In this document: positions 12,201 to 23,260 of the stretch, piece by piece
Position numbering within the stretch: the first letter of the stretch is position 1
Layout of the letters: every line of letters begins with the position of its first letter
Origin: Sialis fuliginosa
Lineage: Eukaryota > Arthropoda > Insecta > Megaloptera > Sialidae
Assembly: GCA_961205875.1 (NCBI GenBank)
Contig: OY540817.1
Coordinates: 7,971,001 to 8,035,000 of the forward strand
DNA length: 64,000 nt
Reading direction: 5' to 3'
The notes under the pieces: model-generated
What the model was told of the DNA's origin: nothing
Database searches by the model: none
Seen by the model: only the letters and a program-made list of their open reading frames with translations
Position numbers and translations under genes: made by a program

Positions 12201-12599
12201 AATGTTTTAAATAAACGTTGTAAAGAATATAATTATTATATGAATGTAACCATTTTTATTGTTCTTTACTGAACCAATACTGTTTGTCTATCACAGCAAT
12301 TCAAGTACTGAACTTGACATGAGTTATAAAAATAGTTTCAAGTTTTTGATGCATGAATGAAATTTGTAAAGCATATAAAAAGAAACTAATAAACAAATAA
12401 ATTAATTTAAAACCAATTTTAATGACACACTGTTAAAAATTTTTGTAAATTTACTACATTTTTACTAAGCAGTTGCTTTGTAAAATTACAAACTCTCGTA
12501 TTGTATTGGAATTTTCAAACGCATTCGTAGTAATATTGCAATTTGTAATAACAAGAGTACTAAGCAGGTTGTAATTTTACAAATTTTTTGTATTCGTCA

Positions 12600-13340
12600 G
12601 AAACTTGTTGTAATTTTACCATTCAAAGTTGTAGAATTAAATCTAAAGTTTTGTAAAATTTCCATACATATTCGGAATTTAATTTTACCACAATTATCTG
12701 TAAAATTACTAACCAAAATTTGCAATTACAATCTCAAGAAGTGATTGGAAATTTACAAATCATTATTTATTTTTTCAAATTCTGTTTGCATTTTTACAAA
12801 AATTCATTCAAGTCATGAGCGCTATGTATTTTTACAAGTCTTGTTTGTAATTTTAAGTCTAAAACTTTGTAAAATTTCTACACATATTCGGAATTTAATT
12901 TTACCACATTTATCTGTAAAATTACTAACCAAAATTTGCAATTACAATCTCAAGAAGTGATTGGAAATTTACAAATCATTATTTATTTTTTCAAATTCTG
13001 TTTGCATTTTTACAAAAATTCATTCAAGTCATGAGCGCTATGTATTTTTACAATTCTTATTTGTAATTTCAAGTCTAAAACTTTGTAAAATTTCTACACA
13101 TATTCGGATTTTGATTTTACCAAGATTAATAGTAAAATTACTAACCGAAACTTGCAGTTACAATTACAGGAAATTTACAAATCATTACTTTTTTTTTGAA
13201 AATTCTGTTTGCATTTTTACAAAATTTCTTTCAAGTCATGAGCGCTATGTATTTTTACAATTCTTGTTTGTAATTTCAAGTCTAAAATTTTGTAAAATTT
13301 CTATACCTATTTGTAGTCTAATCTTACTACAGTTATCAAA
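12600..13340. repeat. left subterminal tandem array, ~216-bp unit
   Basis: 'ggaaatttacaaatcatta' occurs near 12747, 12963 and 13169, so the period is 216 then about 206 bp. Each unit contains 'tttttacaa', 'gtcatgagcgctatgtattt' and 'gtaaaattac'. The unit ending near 12740 is partial. The predicted 71- and 128-residue frames here merely translate the repeat and have identical starts. It belongs to the CACTG element and may supply many transposase-binding motifs. Confidence 0.85.
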
Positions 13341-14207
13341 AAAATGACTAACTGAAATACGTAATCCAAATTGCAAAAAGTGATTGAAAAATTGTAAAAC
13401 TTTAATTACTTTAGATTTGTTTATATTTTTACTAGTGTCTCTTACAATCATATAGTTTTATGTAATCTTCTAATTCTGCTGTGTAGTTTCAAGTATAAAA
13501 CTTGGTATATTTATTTTGCATTTTTATAAAATTGTGACTTATGCAGATTTAAAATTTAATTTGAATGCAGTTCTAAGTAAAATTAGTAGCAAACATTTAT
13601 ACTTGAATTGCAAGTATGAAGTATAGATTATAAAAAAATATTTTTTTTTTATTAAAATGTTTTAATATACATGTTGTTTCTGAATATGAAATATGTTAGT
13701 TTTATAAAAAAAACCTCATAGAATCGATCAAGTGTATAAAAAAAATTGTGAAAGAACCGAATTATTCACTGTGGTAAAAAATAGTGATAAAATTTAATTG
13801 TAAGTGTAATAGGGTATGTTCAAATCTGCATATCAACATTTTTTATATTTGAAAGTAAGTAAATCTTTGCTAATTATTATTTATGAATTATATATAAACT
13901 GGTCAAAATGCCTAAGACAACCTTTATAAATGCTCCATATGCCGGTGTAAAACAACCTTTAATTTTATTCGAATTTGCAAGTCCCGACCAGCATAGAAAA
14001 AATCATTGTTGCGTTTCTTTTGACATGCCGACACAAGTATAGAACAGTGATTCTCAAAGTGTGGGTCGCGACTCCTAGGAAGGTCGCAGAAAAATTGATG
14101 ACATAAACCGAGTTTAGTAAGCAAACAATTCTTTTTTACTTGGTGTGAAAACAGTGTCCACTATTCGCTGAATTAACAATGACAGTTCTCTTGCCATTTG
14201 CAACCAA

Positions 14208-14870
14208 CTTATTTATAGGCGAGCGGATTATCGAGTCTAGCTCGCTTAGAAATGACAATAACCGACCAATCGACGTTCTAGTGGCTAAAAATGATTTTAT
14301 TAAATTCTTTATATTTTTCTGAGAAAAAACATCTATATACATGATATTTTTTTATGTGGTCCTTCAATAGGTACACACATTTTTTTGTTTAATAAATCTA
14401 AATCTGCATTAAAAAATCTGAAAAAATTATGTAAGCTTCATTGGATTAAAATGAACATTTTTTGTCTCATAAACTTTTTTTTAAAATCAATTGTTTTGAA
14501 GATAAAAAATATTTATACTTTAAAAATAGCGAAAAATTCGTATATTTGTGATTTTTTTTCTCGGAAACTAATTGTTCAATCAAAATAAATCAAAAACAAA
14601 AAGAATCAGCCAACTTTGAACTATAACTATATTTTTTTCATTTTGATCATTACTGTAATTAAATGTAAAAACTTCATTAGAGCCGAACTCACTCTTTGCG
14701 CCGTAAATCGATACCTTGGCTGGCTACAACATTCATTTAATAATAATTGAAATATTTAAATACTGGGATGAATGCATCAATAAAAACACTTTAGAATATT
14801 TTTATTGCACATTTATTTATCACGATTATTTTCTTTATTATAATATTATACTTATCAGAACATCTACAAA
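14208..14870 (+). repeat. left arm of foldback
   Basis: Near-perfect inverted complement of 14956-15605. Landmarks: 'ggcgagcggatta', 'cgacgttctagtggctaaaa', 'ttgtttaataaatctaaatc', 'gagccgaactcactctttgc' and 'catctacaaa'. Confidence 0.9.
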
Positions 14871-14955
14871 AAATATTTCTGTTCTTGTTGCGGAAAATTT
14901 CCTTGTACAGCTAAAACATGCTCTTGTTTGGATTTAAATTTAAAATGTTGTTCAG

Positions 14956-15605
14956 TTTGTAGATGTTTTGATAAGTGTAACAATAAAGAAAATAATTGTA
15001 ACAAATAAATGTGCAATAAAAATATTCTAAAGTGTTTTTATTGAAACTTTCATCCCAGTATTTAAATATTTCAATTATTAAACGAAAATTGTAGCCAGCC
15101 ATGGTATCGATTTACGGCGCAAGGAGTGAGTTCGGCTCTAATGAAGTTTTTACATTTAATTACAGTAATAATCAAAATGAAAAAAAATCTAATTATAGTT
15201 TAAAGTTGGCTGATTCTTTTTGTTTATGTTTTATTCTGATTGAACAATTAGTTACCGAGAAAAAAATTCACAAATATACGAATTTTTCGCTATTTTTAAA
15301 GTTAAAATATTTTTTATCTTCAAAACTATAGCTTTAAAAAAAAAGTTTATGAGACAAAAAATGTTTATTTTAATCCAATGAAGCTTACATAATTTTTTCA
15401 GATTTTTTAATGCAGATTTAGATTTATTAAACAAAAAAATGTGTGTACCTATTGAAGGACCGCATAAAAAAATATCATGTATATAGATGTTTTTTCTCAG
15501 AAAAATATAAAGAATTTAATAAAATCATTTTTAGCCACTAGAACGTCGATTGGTTGGTTAGTGTACTCGAAATAGCTGTAATCCGCTCGCCCTATTATAC
15601 GAAAT
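14956..15605 (-). repeat. right arm of foldback
   Basis: Inverted complement of 14208-14870. It runs from 'tttgtagatgttttgataag' to 'gtaatccgctcgcc'. Divergence is low apart from the outermost ~60 bp, where the arms differ more. Confidence 0.9.
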
Positions 15606-16383
15606 GGTATTTTCAGTACTGACCAACATCAAAACAAAGCCGCGCTCACTCATCACATTAAATTTAATTTAAAATATTTTTAGTAAACTCAATTAGTTAG
15701 TTAAGTTAATGTCGAAAAATATACAAATAATATTTTGTTCAAAGATGTACTCGAGATAAGTTATTAACTTGTTATTAATTATTATTGATATTAAATTTCG
15801 CTATTAATCACAATTATGAGTGATTCAATTCAAAAAGTTTGAGAAATACTGGTATAGAACATAGTTTCATGTGAACGCGCTGGCGGAAGGGGTAAATTTT
15901 GTTACATTTTATTTTCTCACGATGCTAAGCTACTGCGTATGAGCAATAATACGATTTTTGAACAGTCGTTATTAAAAATTTGTTGTGTAAAGATTGATGC
16001 TGCTACAAGTGATTTTTTATAATTCTGTTGTTTAATCCAATAATTGTTTTTAACGTTTATTGAATATATATCTGTTATAATTCAGGTAACTTTTTCACCT
16101 ACTTACATCTTTAAGCTGTAGCCATTTGTCTAAACAAATGATTTTTATTTTTGGAGTTAAAATTTTAAGGCAAAAGAAATATTTTCTTGTTTCAAATAAT
16201 TTTTTTCCAAAACTAAGATTTTAATATTTGAAATGTGTAATCAAATTTTGATAAGTGTTTTAAAATTTCACGACAAATAAGTATAACTTCTAACGCGTGT
16301 ACATAAGTACACATACCCACTTTTTGTTTTGTTTTTTATAGACATGGATCATAAATATCGTCTTATATTATATTATATATACA

Positions 16384-17741
16384 TGGCTTCATTTTGAAGA
16401 AGATTCTGATAAGGTATATTGCAAATATATGCCAGGCCTGCTTGATGATCCAAATGTATGCGAAGAACTGCAAGAAATGGTGAAAAATTTAGAACCACCC
16501 AAATCTACATAGCCAACATTTCTAGTGGATATTCGCGGAAGTGCTCGTAAGTAATGATATGTTATTTTAAAATAAATTCTTTACCACAATATTAATTTTT
16601 TTACATTTTATTAATTTTTTATGAGCAAAAAAAATATTTTGACATATTATTAATCAATTTTTTAGATACTTATAAAGAAGCTGAAAATAAAATCGTTGAG
16701 TTAGAAACAAAACCATATGTATACTCGACAGCAAATGAAGAATCTGCAAAAAAAAAGCAGATACTGATAAGAAGGCTCTGAAGCGCAAATTTGTTGCAAA
16801 GAATAAAGAGCTCATTAACAAACAATTTAGTCAAGCAGCATTGAAATGGACAGACGATCTTGGTATAAAAATTCGTAAGTAGTTTTAATTTTTTTTGGTA
16901 AAATTTTTTGTTATAAATATGCAACAAATATATTTTTTTTAATGTTAGATTCATCTAATCCTAAAATTCAACACACAAAAAGAAAAAAATTGAATTCTAA
17001 ATCGATTTCAATCCCAAGTTGTCACCCACCTGATGACACTGACATTAAGTCAACTTCAACGGAATTTTCCAGTGATGAAGACAACACTAACGGATTAGAT
17101 CCAAACAATATATTAAATCCAAAAAGGATTGTAAAAAAAAAAACGCTGAAGAAAAACTCGAGACCAGTGCAAATCAACCAATGACAATAGGTAAAAACAT
17201 ACATCGTTTTTTTTTTCTTTAATGTGTATTGGAAACGTGATTTTTTTTGTTACAGAAGATCTGCATCAATTCATATCGAGCTGTTTTGTAAGCATCGGCA
17301 AACGTTTGTCAAATTTAGGAAGTCAATTAACCAATTATTCAACCAGATTACAAAGCCTTGAAAATGTCATTGAAAAACTTCATAATTCAACAAGCATTTT
17401 GAGTGACGAAATCAGTAACTCTGAGAGTGAATTTGACATGATTCTTCCACTACAAAATGAAGAAAGTTTTATTAAATTTAATGATAAAATTAAAAATGAT
17501 GTTGATTTTAAAAAAAAATTGGTAAGTAATCACAAATAAAATTATTATTTTTTTATATAAGCCCTATTTTATATAATTCGTTTATAAGACATGAATAATA
17601 ATTTTCTTTTTTTAGATTTACAAATTGTTATGCTAAATAAACAAGACAGTAGATATAACCAAGAATATTGGAAAGATACTCCGTGCCTACATTACTCGTG
17701 ATTTGGCAATTAATTATGTGGCAATCAAAACGTCAGAATAA
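16384..17741 (+). pseudogene. decayed five-exon DUF4806-like gene inside the CACTG element
   Basis: Five coding-like blocks can be read between GT and AG boundaries: 16384-16546 (donor gtaagt at 16547), 16666-16874 (donor gtaagt at 16875), 16949-17190, 17256-17521 (donor gtaagt at 17522) and 17616-17741 (stop TAA). Introns are short and T-rich before AG. Block 1 begins WLHFEEDSDKVYCKYMPG and contains one TAG. Block 2 has a frameshift at an A run. Block 4 has a coiled-coil-like stretch (LGSQLTNYSTRLQSLENVIE) and then ILPLQNEESFIKFNDKIK. Block 5 carries VDITKNIGKILRAYITRD followed by LAINYVAIKTSE. The last two resemble the DUF4806 C-terminal domain (acidic helix, then D.(T/K)..I...L..ELA..Y) found in many transposon-associated insect proteins of unknown function. 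Stops and shifts make it a pseudogene; the family call is from memory. Confidence 0.6.
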
Positions 17742-17929
17742 TCTTCAAAAAAAATTTAAAGTTTGTGTTAGCATTAAATTATGTTATTATTTTCATAATA
17801 TAAATTATTGATAACACTGTTATAATTAATGACATATGTTTAATTGTTAATTAAATAATTAATAAATTAATATTTAATAAATATTTTATATTTAACACTA
17901 AAATACGCTGTTGTAGCATTCATTGATTT

Positions 17930-18955
17930 AACAATTTTTTTCAGTAAAATTACAGTCTGATATTGAAATAAAGCTATGCAAGTTATATCCCGATGCATAG
18001 TAATATTGCAACGAGCGGTTTGTATTTTTTTCAAATTGACTTGATGTAAGTTGGGTAGTAAAAATTCAATACTGCAACAAATAGTTTGTAATTTTTCGAA
18101 ACTAAATTGGTATTAGTTGGGTTGAAAAATTACGATATATGGTTGTAAAATTACTAAATGTATTTAATCTAATTTGTTTAGTAAAATTCCGACTATTGTA
18201 TTGTAATATTACTAAACAATTTTTTTAATAAAGGTTAGTAATATTGTAACAAATGGTTTGTAATTTTTCGAAACTGAATTGGTATTAGTTGGGTTGAAAA
18301 ATTACGATATATGGTTGTAAAATTACTAAATTTATTTAACCTCATTTGTTTAGTAAAATTACGATTATTGTATTGCAATTTTACTAAACAATTTTTTACT
18401 AAATGTTAGTAATATTGCAACAAATAGTTTGTAATTTTTCTAAACTAAATTGGTATAAATTGTCTAGTATATTTACAATAAATTTTTGTAAAATTACTAA
18501 AATTATTAGAAACATTTGGCTTAGTAAAATTACGAATAATGTACAGTAATATTACTAAACATAAGTCTAGTAAATGATTAGTAATTTTGCGACAGATGAT
18601 TTGTAATAGTTTAAAATTGAGTTGTGATAAATTGTATAGTAAATTTACAAAACTGTGTTCCATAATTCCGAAAATTGTGGTGCGTAAAAACTTCCTACAC
18701 ATTTTTGTAAAATTACTAAAATTATTAGAAACATTTGGCTTAGTAAAATTACGAATAATGTACAGTAATATTACTAAACATAAGTCTAGTAAATGATTAG
18801 TAATTTTGCGACAGATGATTTGTAATAGTTTAAAATTGAGTTGTGATAAATTGTATAGTAAATTTACAAAACTGTGTTCCATAATTCCGAAAATTGTGGT
18901 GCGTAAAAACTTCCTACACATTTTTGTAAAATTACTAAAAAAATTTTTAACAGTG
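17930..18955. repeat. right subterminal repeat arrays, ~172- and 219-bp units
   Basis: Two different periods lie end to end. A 171-172 bp unit is marked by 'caaatagtttgtaattttt'-like sequence at about 18074, 18246 and 18417. A 219-bp unit is marked by 'atttttgtaaaattactaaa' at 18482, 18701 and 18920; the first two copies look almost identical, implying recent duplication. All are built of 'gtaaaattac' and 'tagtaatattgcaac' words shared with the left array. The 173-residue minus-strand frame is a translation of this repeat. Confidence 0.9.
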
Positions 18956-19051
18956 CACTTTACCATACATCCAACAATCTAATGACCAAATTATTTAATT
19001 TATTTCGTCGTTGATTCTTTTTTTGGTGCTTTACAAGTTTCAGTCATTTTT

Positions 19052-19246
19052 CAAGATCGATCCACACTATCGTGTCGGTCCCGGTCCGGTCTCGCTCCAA
19101 TCAAATATAAATAAACAATTATCAATGAAAGCATCCACACTATAAGTATTGTGTCGGTCTCGCTCCAGCCACACTCCGATACAGTATTTACTATACTGAA
19201 TATTTGACTAGAGCGAGACTAGCACGATAGTGTGGATCGGCCCTTA
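19052..19246. mobile_element. 195-bp MITE with gatccacactatcgtg termini
   Basis: Left 'cgatccacactatcgtgtcg' and right 'cgatagtgtggatcgg' are inverted, and the match extends into 'gtctcgctc' and 'gagcgagac'. A third copy of the same word set ('catccacactataagtattg', then 'gtcggtctcgctccag') sits in the middle. The outer ends read roughly (c/t)aaggccgatccacac. No clear target duplication was found. It is much more GC-rich than its flanks. Confidence 0.8.
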
Positions 19247-20436
19247 TGGTTAAATTGAAGTTAATGTGATTTAAGATTATAAAAGTTAATTTTTCTCAAC
19301 ATTTTTTATAATAATATGCAATCTTATGAAAATTGTACAGAGTTGTTTGCAAAAAATAAGATCTATTCATAGAATTAATAAATAAGATATGTTATGTATT
19401 TAAAAAAAAAGAAGTGTTGGATGCCATAGCAACATAACTGATTTTTTTGATGATTAGCATTATAATAATATAGAAAATAATTTCTCTAAACACTTTTACC
19501 AAAACACGTTTTTTAAATAATAAATATTTTAGAAAATATGAGCAATATTCCATATTTTTTACTCATCCTGTAAGAATCAAACGTGCTATACTGGTAATGT
19601 AAATTATTTTAAAGAGGCATGTCAAAAAAGTACGATGGCATTAAAATTATTATTTTAGCTCCCATAAATAAGTTGTTTAGTTGTTTACGTTATTTTGTAT
19701 ACCTACATGATTTCAAAGGAAAATGTAACATACGTTACTTTGAAACATGATCCCAGTTTATCAGTGACAAATTCTCGGAGCTTAATCTTTATTGTCGAAT
19801 ATTCTGGATCGTATTCGTTTTTTATCACTAAGGTTATTATTCACCTTAGGTTAGCAGTTATTTTTATAGTTCGCTTTTGAGTAAAAATGAGAGCCAACGA
19901 ATATTGCATCATAAACTAAAGTTCTAATATATCACCTGTAATAAAATAAACATAAATGATGGATTTTATTATTTCCCCAGTTTCTTATTTATCTCTTCCT
20001 ATCGTAAAATAGGACGTTAAATATTACTTCTGAAATAGAAATAATTATCATAAAAACTTTACCCGGAAGAAATTATTTTTCCAAATACGTGTTAAATCAT
20101 TTATAATTATTTTATAGCTTATAGTTATTTTAATTTTATATTTTTGGGGTTTGTAATTAATATAGATTAACCCTGTAGCAGTGGCACCAAGTCTCGCAAA
20201 ACAAACGGATTTTATTTTTTTAAATAATTTAGTAGAAAAGGTGCGCTTATATATATCGTTTTCACTAGCCGCTAAAGTTTCAAATTACCCATTAAAAATT
20301 AACGCTCCTACTGGAGGGTTAATAGTGTTGATTGTGTGAACAATTTAATTTCAAATTCGATCTTCAAACTCTTGATTAAATCAGGTTTTCCACTATCAGG
20401 TCATATTGAAACACTGACAATATAATTTAATCTATA
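19247..20436. other. AT-rich intergenic DNA
   Basis: No recognisable feature beyond short AT motifs. A patch 'ccctgtagcagtggcaccaag' near 20171 is unlike its surroundings but is too short to assign. Confidence 0.5.
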
Positions 20437-20438
20437 TA

Positions 20439-21514
20439 CAGGGTGGTCCGGTTTGAGATACAGATATTTTAGGAGCTGATTCCCTGAGTCACTGTGAGTA
20501 AAAAATTGTAATAAAAATGGGGGTCTATCTTCAACACCCTCTGATCTACAGGCTGTTGAAAAAATTCCTTTAGAATAGTACTTAGATACAAAGATTATCT
20601 CATAATTTCCAAAGTAATGTAACTAGAGCAACCACAATGAGTCAGATTCATAGGTAATTATTAAGTAACGTATTCAGTATTAGCATTACTGCTAGCCGTG
20701 TTTCAAGTTCAGAGTTGTTGCTCATCAAAGTAAAAAAATATATTTATTTTTTTGAAAATGACATTTTTCTCCAAAAGTATCTACAATATGTGGTATTTTT
20801 TATCATTATTTTGGTATGTCATATTGTAAATTTATGTCGTAAGTAAATTTATAGGTATAGTAAAGTCTTACAGTTTTCCAGTAATAAATTTATCTAAATT
20901 AAAATTAAAAAGTGACTATTTTGCTACCTACCATATTAAATAAAACAGTCAGACAATTTTTTTTTTTTATACAAATTACTATTAACAATAAAAATATGTA
21001 ATATAAACAAAAAAAAAGTATGACTGTTTCATTTAATAAGGTAGGTAGATTTAGATAAATTTAAAACTGGAAATCTGGAAGACCAAAATCCAAACTTTGC
21101 AGGGTGAATTTGTAGGTAACATTATGACGCACTTAAATAATGATAAAAAATACCATATATATATAGATACTTTTGGAGATAAATGTCATTTTCATAAAAA
21201 TTTTCAAAAAAATAAATATATTTTTTTACTTTGATGAGCAATAACTATGAACTAGAAACACAGCTAGCAATAATGCTAATATTAAAAAATACGTTAGTTA
21301 ATTAGCTATGAAACTGACTCATTGTAATATTACTTTGGAAGTTATGAGATAATCTTTGTTTGTAAATACTACTCTGAAGAAATTTTTTCAACACCTTCTG
21401 AGCTACAGGATGTTGAAAAAATTTCTAGACTCACCTTTTCATAACAAGTTTTTACTCGCAATGACTAAGGGAATCAGCTCCTAAAATATCTGTATCACAA
21501 ACCGGACCAACCTG
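20439..21514. mobile_element. 1.08-kb foldback element with TA target sites
   Basis: Left terminus 'cagggtggtccggtttgaga' and inverted right terminus 'caggttggtccggtttgtga', flanked by TA (20437-20438 and 21515-21516). The complementarity does not stop at the ends: 'ctacaggctgttgaaaaa', 'gagataatctttgt'-type, 'actttgatgagcaa', 'cttttggag' and 'ctacctaccatattaaat' all have inverted partners, so essentially the entire element is one long imperfect palindrome centred near 20975. TA duplication and cagg ends suggest Tc1/mariner-type mobilisation. No coding sequence. Confidence 0.9.
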
Positions 21515-21599
21515 TATAAACGCAAATAAATACGTTATATTACCATATTAAACATTACTTCGCAACAATATCAGATAGTATCATAAATACTTTAATTAA

Positions 21600-21900
21600 C
21601 ATCCATGCAAACCATCAAAAATCGATATTCGCAATTTAACCGTTGCATGTGTGGCGTCTGCCCCCACGTGTTAGAACAACAACGCACATAAGCCAATTAC
21701 ACCTGTACATTGAGTACGCCGACATTATCAGCACAGGCAGATATCTGAATTACAATAAGACAGTGGGTTGTACTACATCACCATTATTACCCATACCATC
21801 ATTCGCGGTGTGTCGCCACCTCACCGGTATTACCATGTTATTTTGTCTGTGAAGTGAACATGTTTGTATATTGATGATGAAATTGTAGCTTTTTAGTAAT
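21600..21900. other. less AT-rich unassigned segment
   Basis: From about 21640 to 21850 the base composition is distinctly more balanced than its flanks, with an open 69-codon frame on the plus strand. The translation matches no family I recognise. It may be a conserved non-coding or exon-like segment, but nothing proves it. Confidence 0.3.
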
Positions 21901-21904
21901 AGTT

Positions 21905-22688
21905 CAGGCTGGAGGCTAAAAAGTACCTAGAATATAAATTTTTGCGTACAGTTTTAATACTTACCAGATATGTTACAAAACTAGTGTAGAATAATACCCT
22001 AAGTTCGCTCAGATTTTGGTTGTCCGCGACAGGAGTTAACCATGGTACAATTGCAAAATTCTCACAGATTTTCTGATTTTTGCTAGCAGTCCAAAAGTAG
22101 TATACAAAAAAAGTTTTAAATAAAAGTTATTCGCTACAAAATTCCCTACAACCATCAACATCAAAAAATTCATTTGTTTATCCGCTACGGTGATTAAAAT
22201 GTCTGAAAGCACACTTTCCTTAAGCTGTAATAACTAATAAAGTTTAACGTTTTTTAAGTTGATACCTCTGGAAAATAAACATTCTGTAGTACAGAACATT
22301 CACTGAAAATTAGGACCTGATATCATCAACTATTTTTGTTTTATTAAATTATTAATAATGGAATCATGCTTGTCTTTGAATAACATTAAAATTTTTTTGT
22401 AAAACCTTTATTTTTATACAACTGTTTGTATGTGTTCTCAAAGACTTATATAAACAATTCTCGCCATAAAAAATTTATTCTTTGGTAAATGGTAACACTA
22501 AAATCTTATTGTTGAGTTTTTTTTATTTTAAACCAATTCAATTGTTTCACAGAACCAGAAATATTAAAAAAATAATAGCCAAGAACCTGCTCTAAATAAT
22601 AATTTATCTATTGGTGAAAACCGCATTATATATCCTGTAAGTATTAAAACTGTACGCAAAAATAATCTGTTTTATCCTCCACAACCTG
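21905..22688. mobile_element. inverted-repeat element of ~0.8 kb
   Basis: Left 'caggctggaggctaaaa' and inverted right 'caggttgtggaggataaaa' pair. After a short diverged stretch they share a perfect block, 'tttttgcgtacagttttaat' continuing with 'acttac' (left at about 21940, right at about 22635-22660 in reverse). No target duplication or coding region was found. It is a non-autonomous DNA transposon of unknown superfamily. Confidence 0.7.
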
Positions 22689-23066
22689 GACTATAATTGA
22701 TTTGAGATTAAAAATAAAGATAACTAGTTACTATAAAAAAATCGAACTGACTTTGTCGCGGAACTCGATTTTAAAAAATTACGGAACCTTAACCATATTT
22801 ATATTTTACAGACCCTCACCCCCCGCAATTTTGATAAAGACGTTGGTCGAAACGTTAAATGCGACGTGGGTTAAAACCCAAAAATACTTAAGCAATCAAA
22901 CAACTCTGAAAGTCTTCGTGCAAAAATAAATACTTACTCCATTTTTACAATAATGATTCTGGTAGTAGTTATTTCATTATTTGAACTAATTAAAAAAAAA
23001 GTATTTTTCTTACCATTTTTGGGATTGAAAAAAGTCTTTCTGAAACTGTGCATGAATCTTCTAGCT

Positions 23067-23252
23067 CAGCGGTTCTAAAACTAGGGATCCTTTTTTGAAC
23101 AATTATTTTTCATCCCCCCGGATAGATACTAATTAATCACTGATTAATAGAAATGTAAATAGATTTTAATTCATGCCAAACCTGTTTCACGGACCCCCGG
23201 AAAAAGTTCAGTCGACCACCGGGGGCCGCAGAACTTAGTTTGAGAACCACTG
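23067..23252. mobile_element. 186-bp hAT MITE
   Basis: Left 'cagcggttctaaaactaggg' and inverted right 'cagtggttctcaaactaag' match hAT termini. Flanks 'ttctagct' (23059-23066) and 'ttctaact' (23253-23260) are 8-bp target duplications with one mismatch. The interior has C- and G-rich blocks ('catccccccggatag', 'cccccggaaaa') but no coding potential. Confidence 0.9.
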
Positions 23253-23260
23253 TTCTAACT

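Larger units (their letters stand above)
14045..15851. mobile_element. 1.8-kb foldback hAT element nested in the CACTG element
   Basis: Left end 'cagtgattctcaaagtgtgg'; right end, read in reverse, 'cagtatttctcaaac'. Both match the CAGTGNTTCTCAAAC ends of hAT elements. The element is flanked by identical 8-bp duplications 'gtatagaa' (14037-14044 and 15852-15859), exactly what hAT transposases produce. Inside is a giant inverted repeat: arms about 14208-14870 and 14956-15605 with an ~85-bp loop. The 67/60-residue and 73/63-residue frame pairs on opposite strands are translations of the two arms. There is no transposase. Insertion into the larger element came later, since it splits it cleanly. 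Confidence 0.9.
12428..18955 (+). mobile_element. 6.5-kb CACTG-ended DNA transposon with DUF4806-like gene
   Basis: The left terminus 'cactgttaaaaatttttgta' is mirrored by the right terminus, whose reverse complement starts 'cactgttaaaaatttttt'. Both ends are followed by long arrays of short motifs ('gtaaaattac', 'ttgtaattttac', 'tttacta'). CAC-starting ends with heavy subterminal repetition are typical of the CACTA/EnSpm (CMC) group, which makes 2-3 bp target duplications; here CA borders each side. The interior holds a decayed spliced gene (16384-17741) and is split by a hAT insertion (14045-15851), so the original element was near 4.7 kb. No DDE transposase was recognised, so it was probably non-autonomous or used an unknown enzyme. 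The superfamily assignment is inference. Confidence 0.75.

Noticed and set aside
12745..13347. Two ORFs (71 and 128 residues) with identical starts
   Set aside because: They are translations of the 216-bp tandem unit in the CACTG element, start without ATG, and show no protein family signal.
14385..15434. Matching ORF pairs on opposite strands
   Set aside because: They are the same arm sequence of the foldback hAT read on both strands, not genes.
17022..17204. 60-residue minus-strand ORF
   Set aside because: Antisense shadow of the third DUF4806-like exon block.
18445..18966. 173-residue minus-strand ORF with an internal duplication
   Set aside because: It is the 219-bp repeat translated twice; the frame stays open only because the unit length is a multiple of three.
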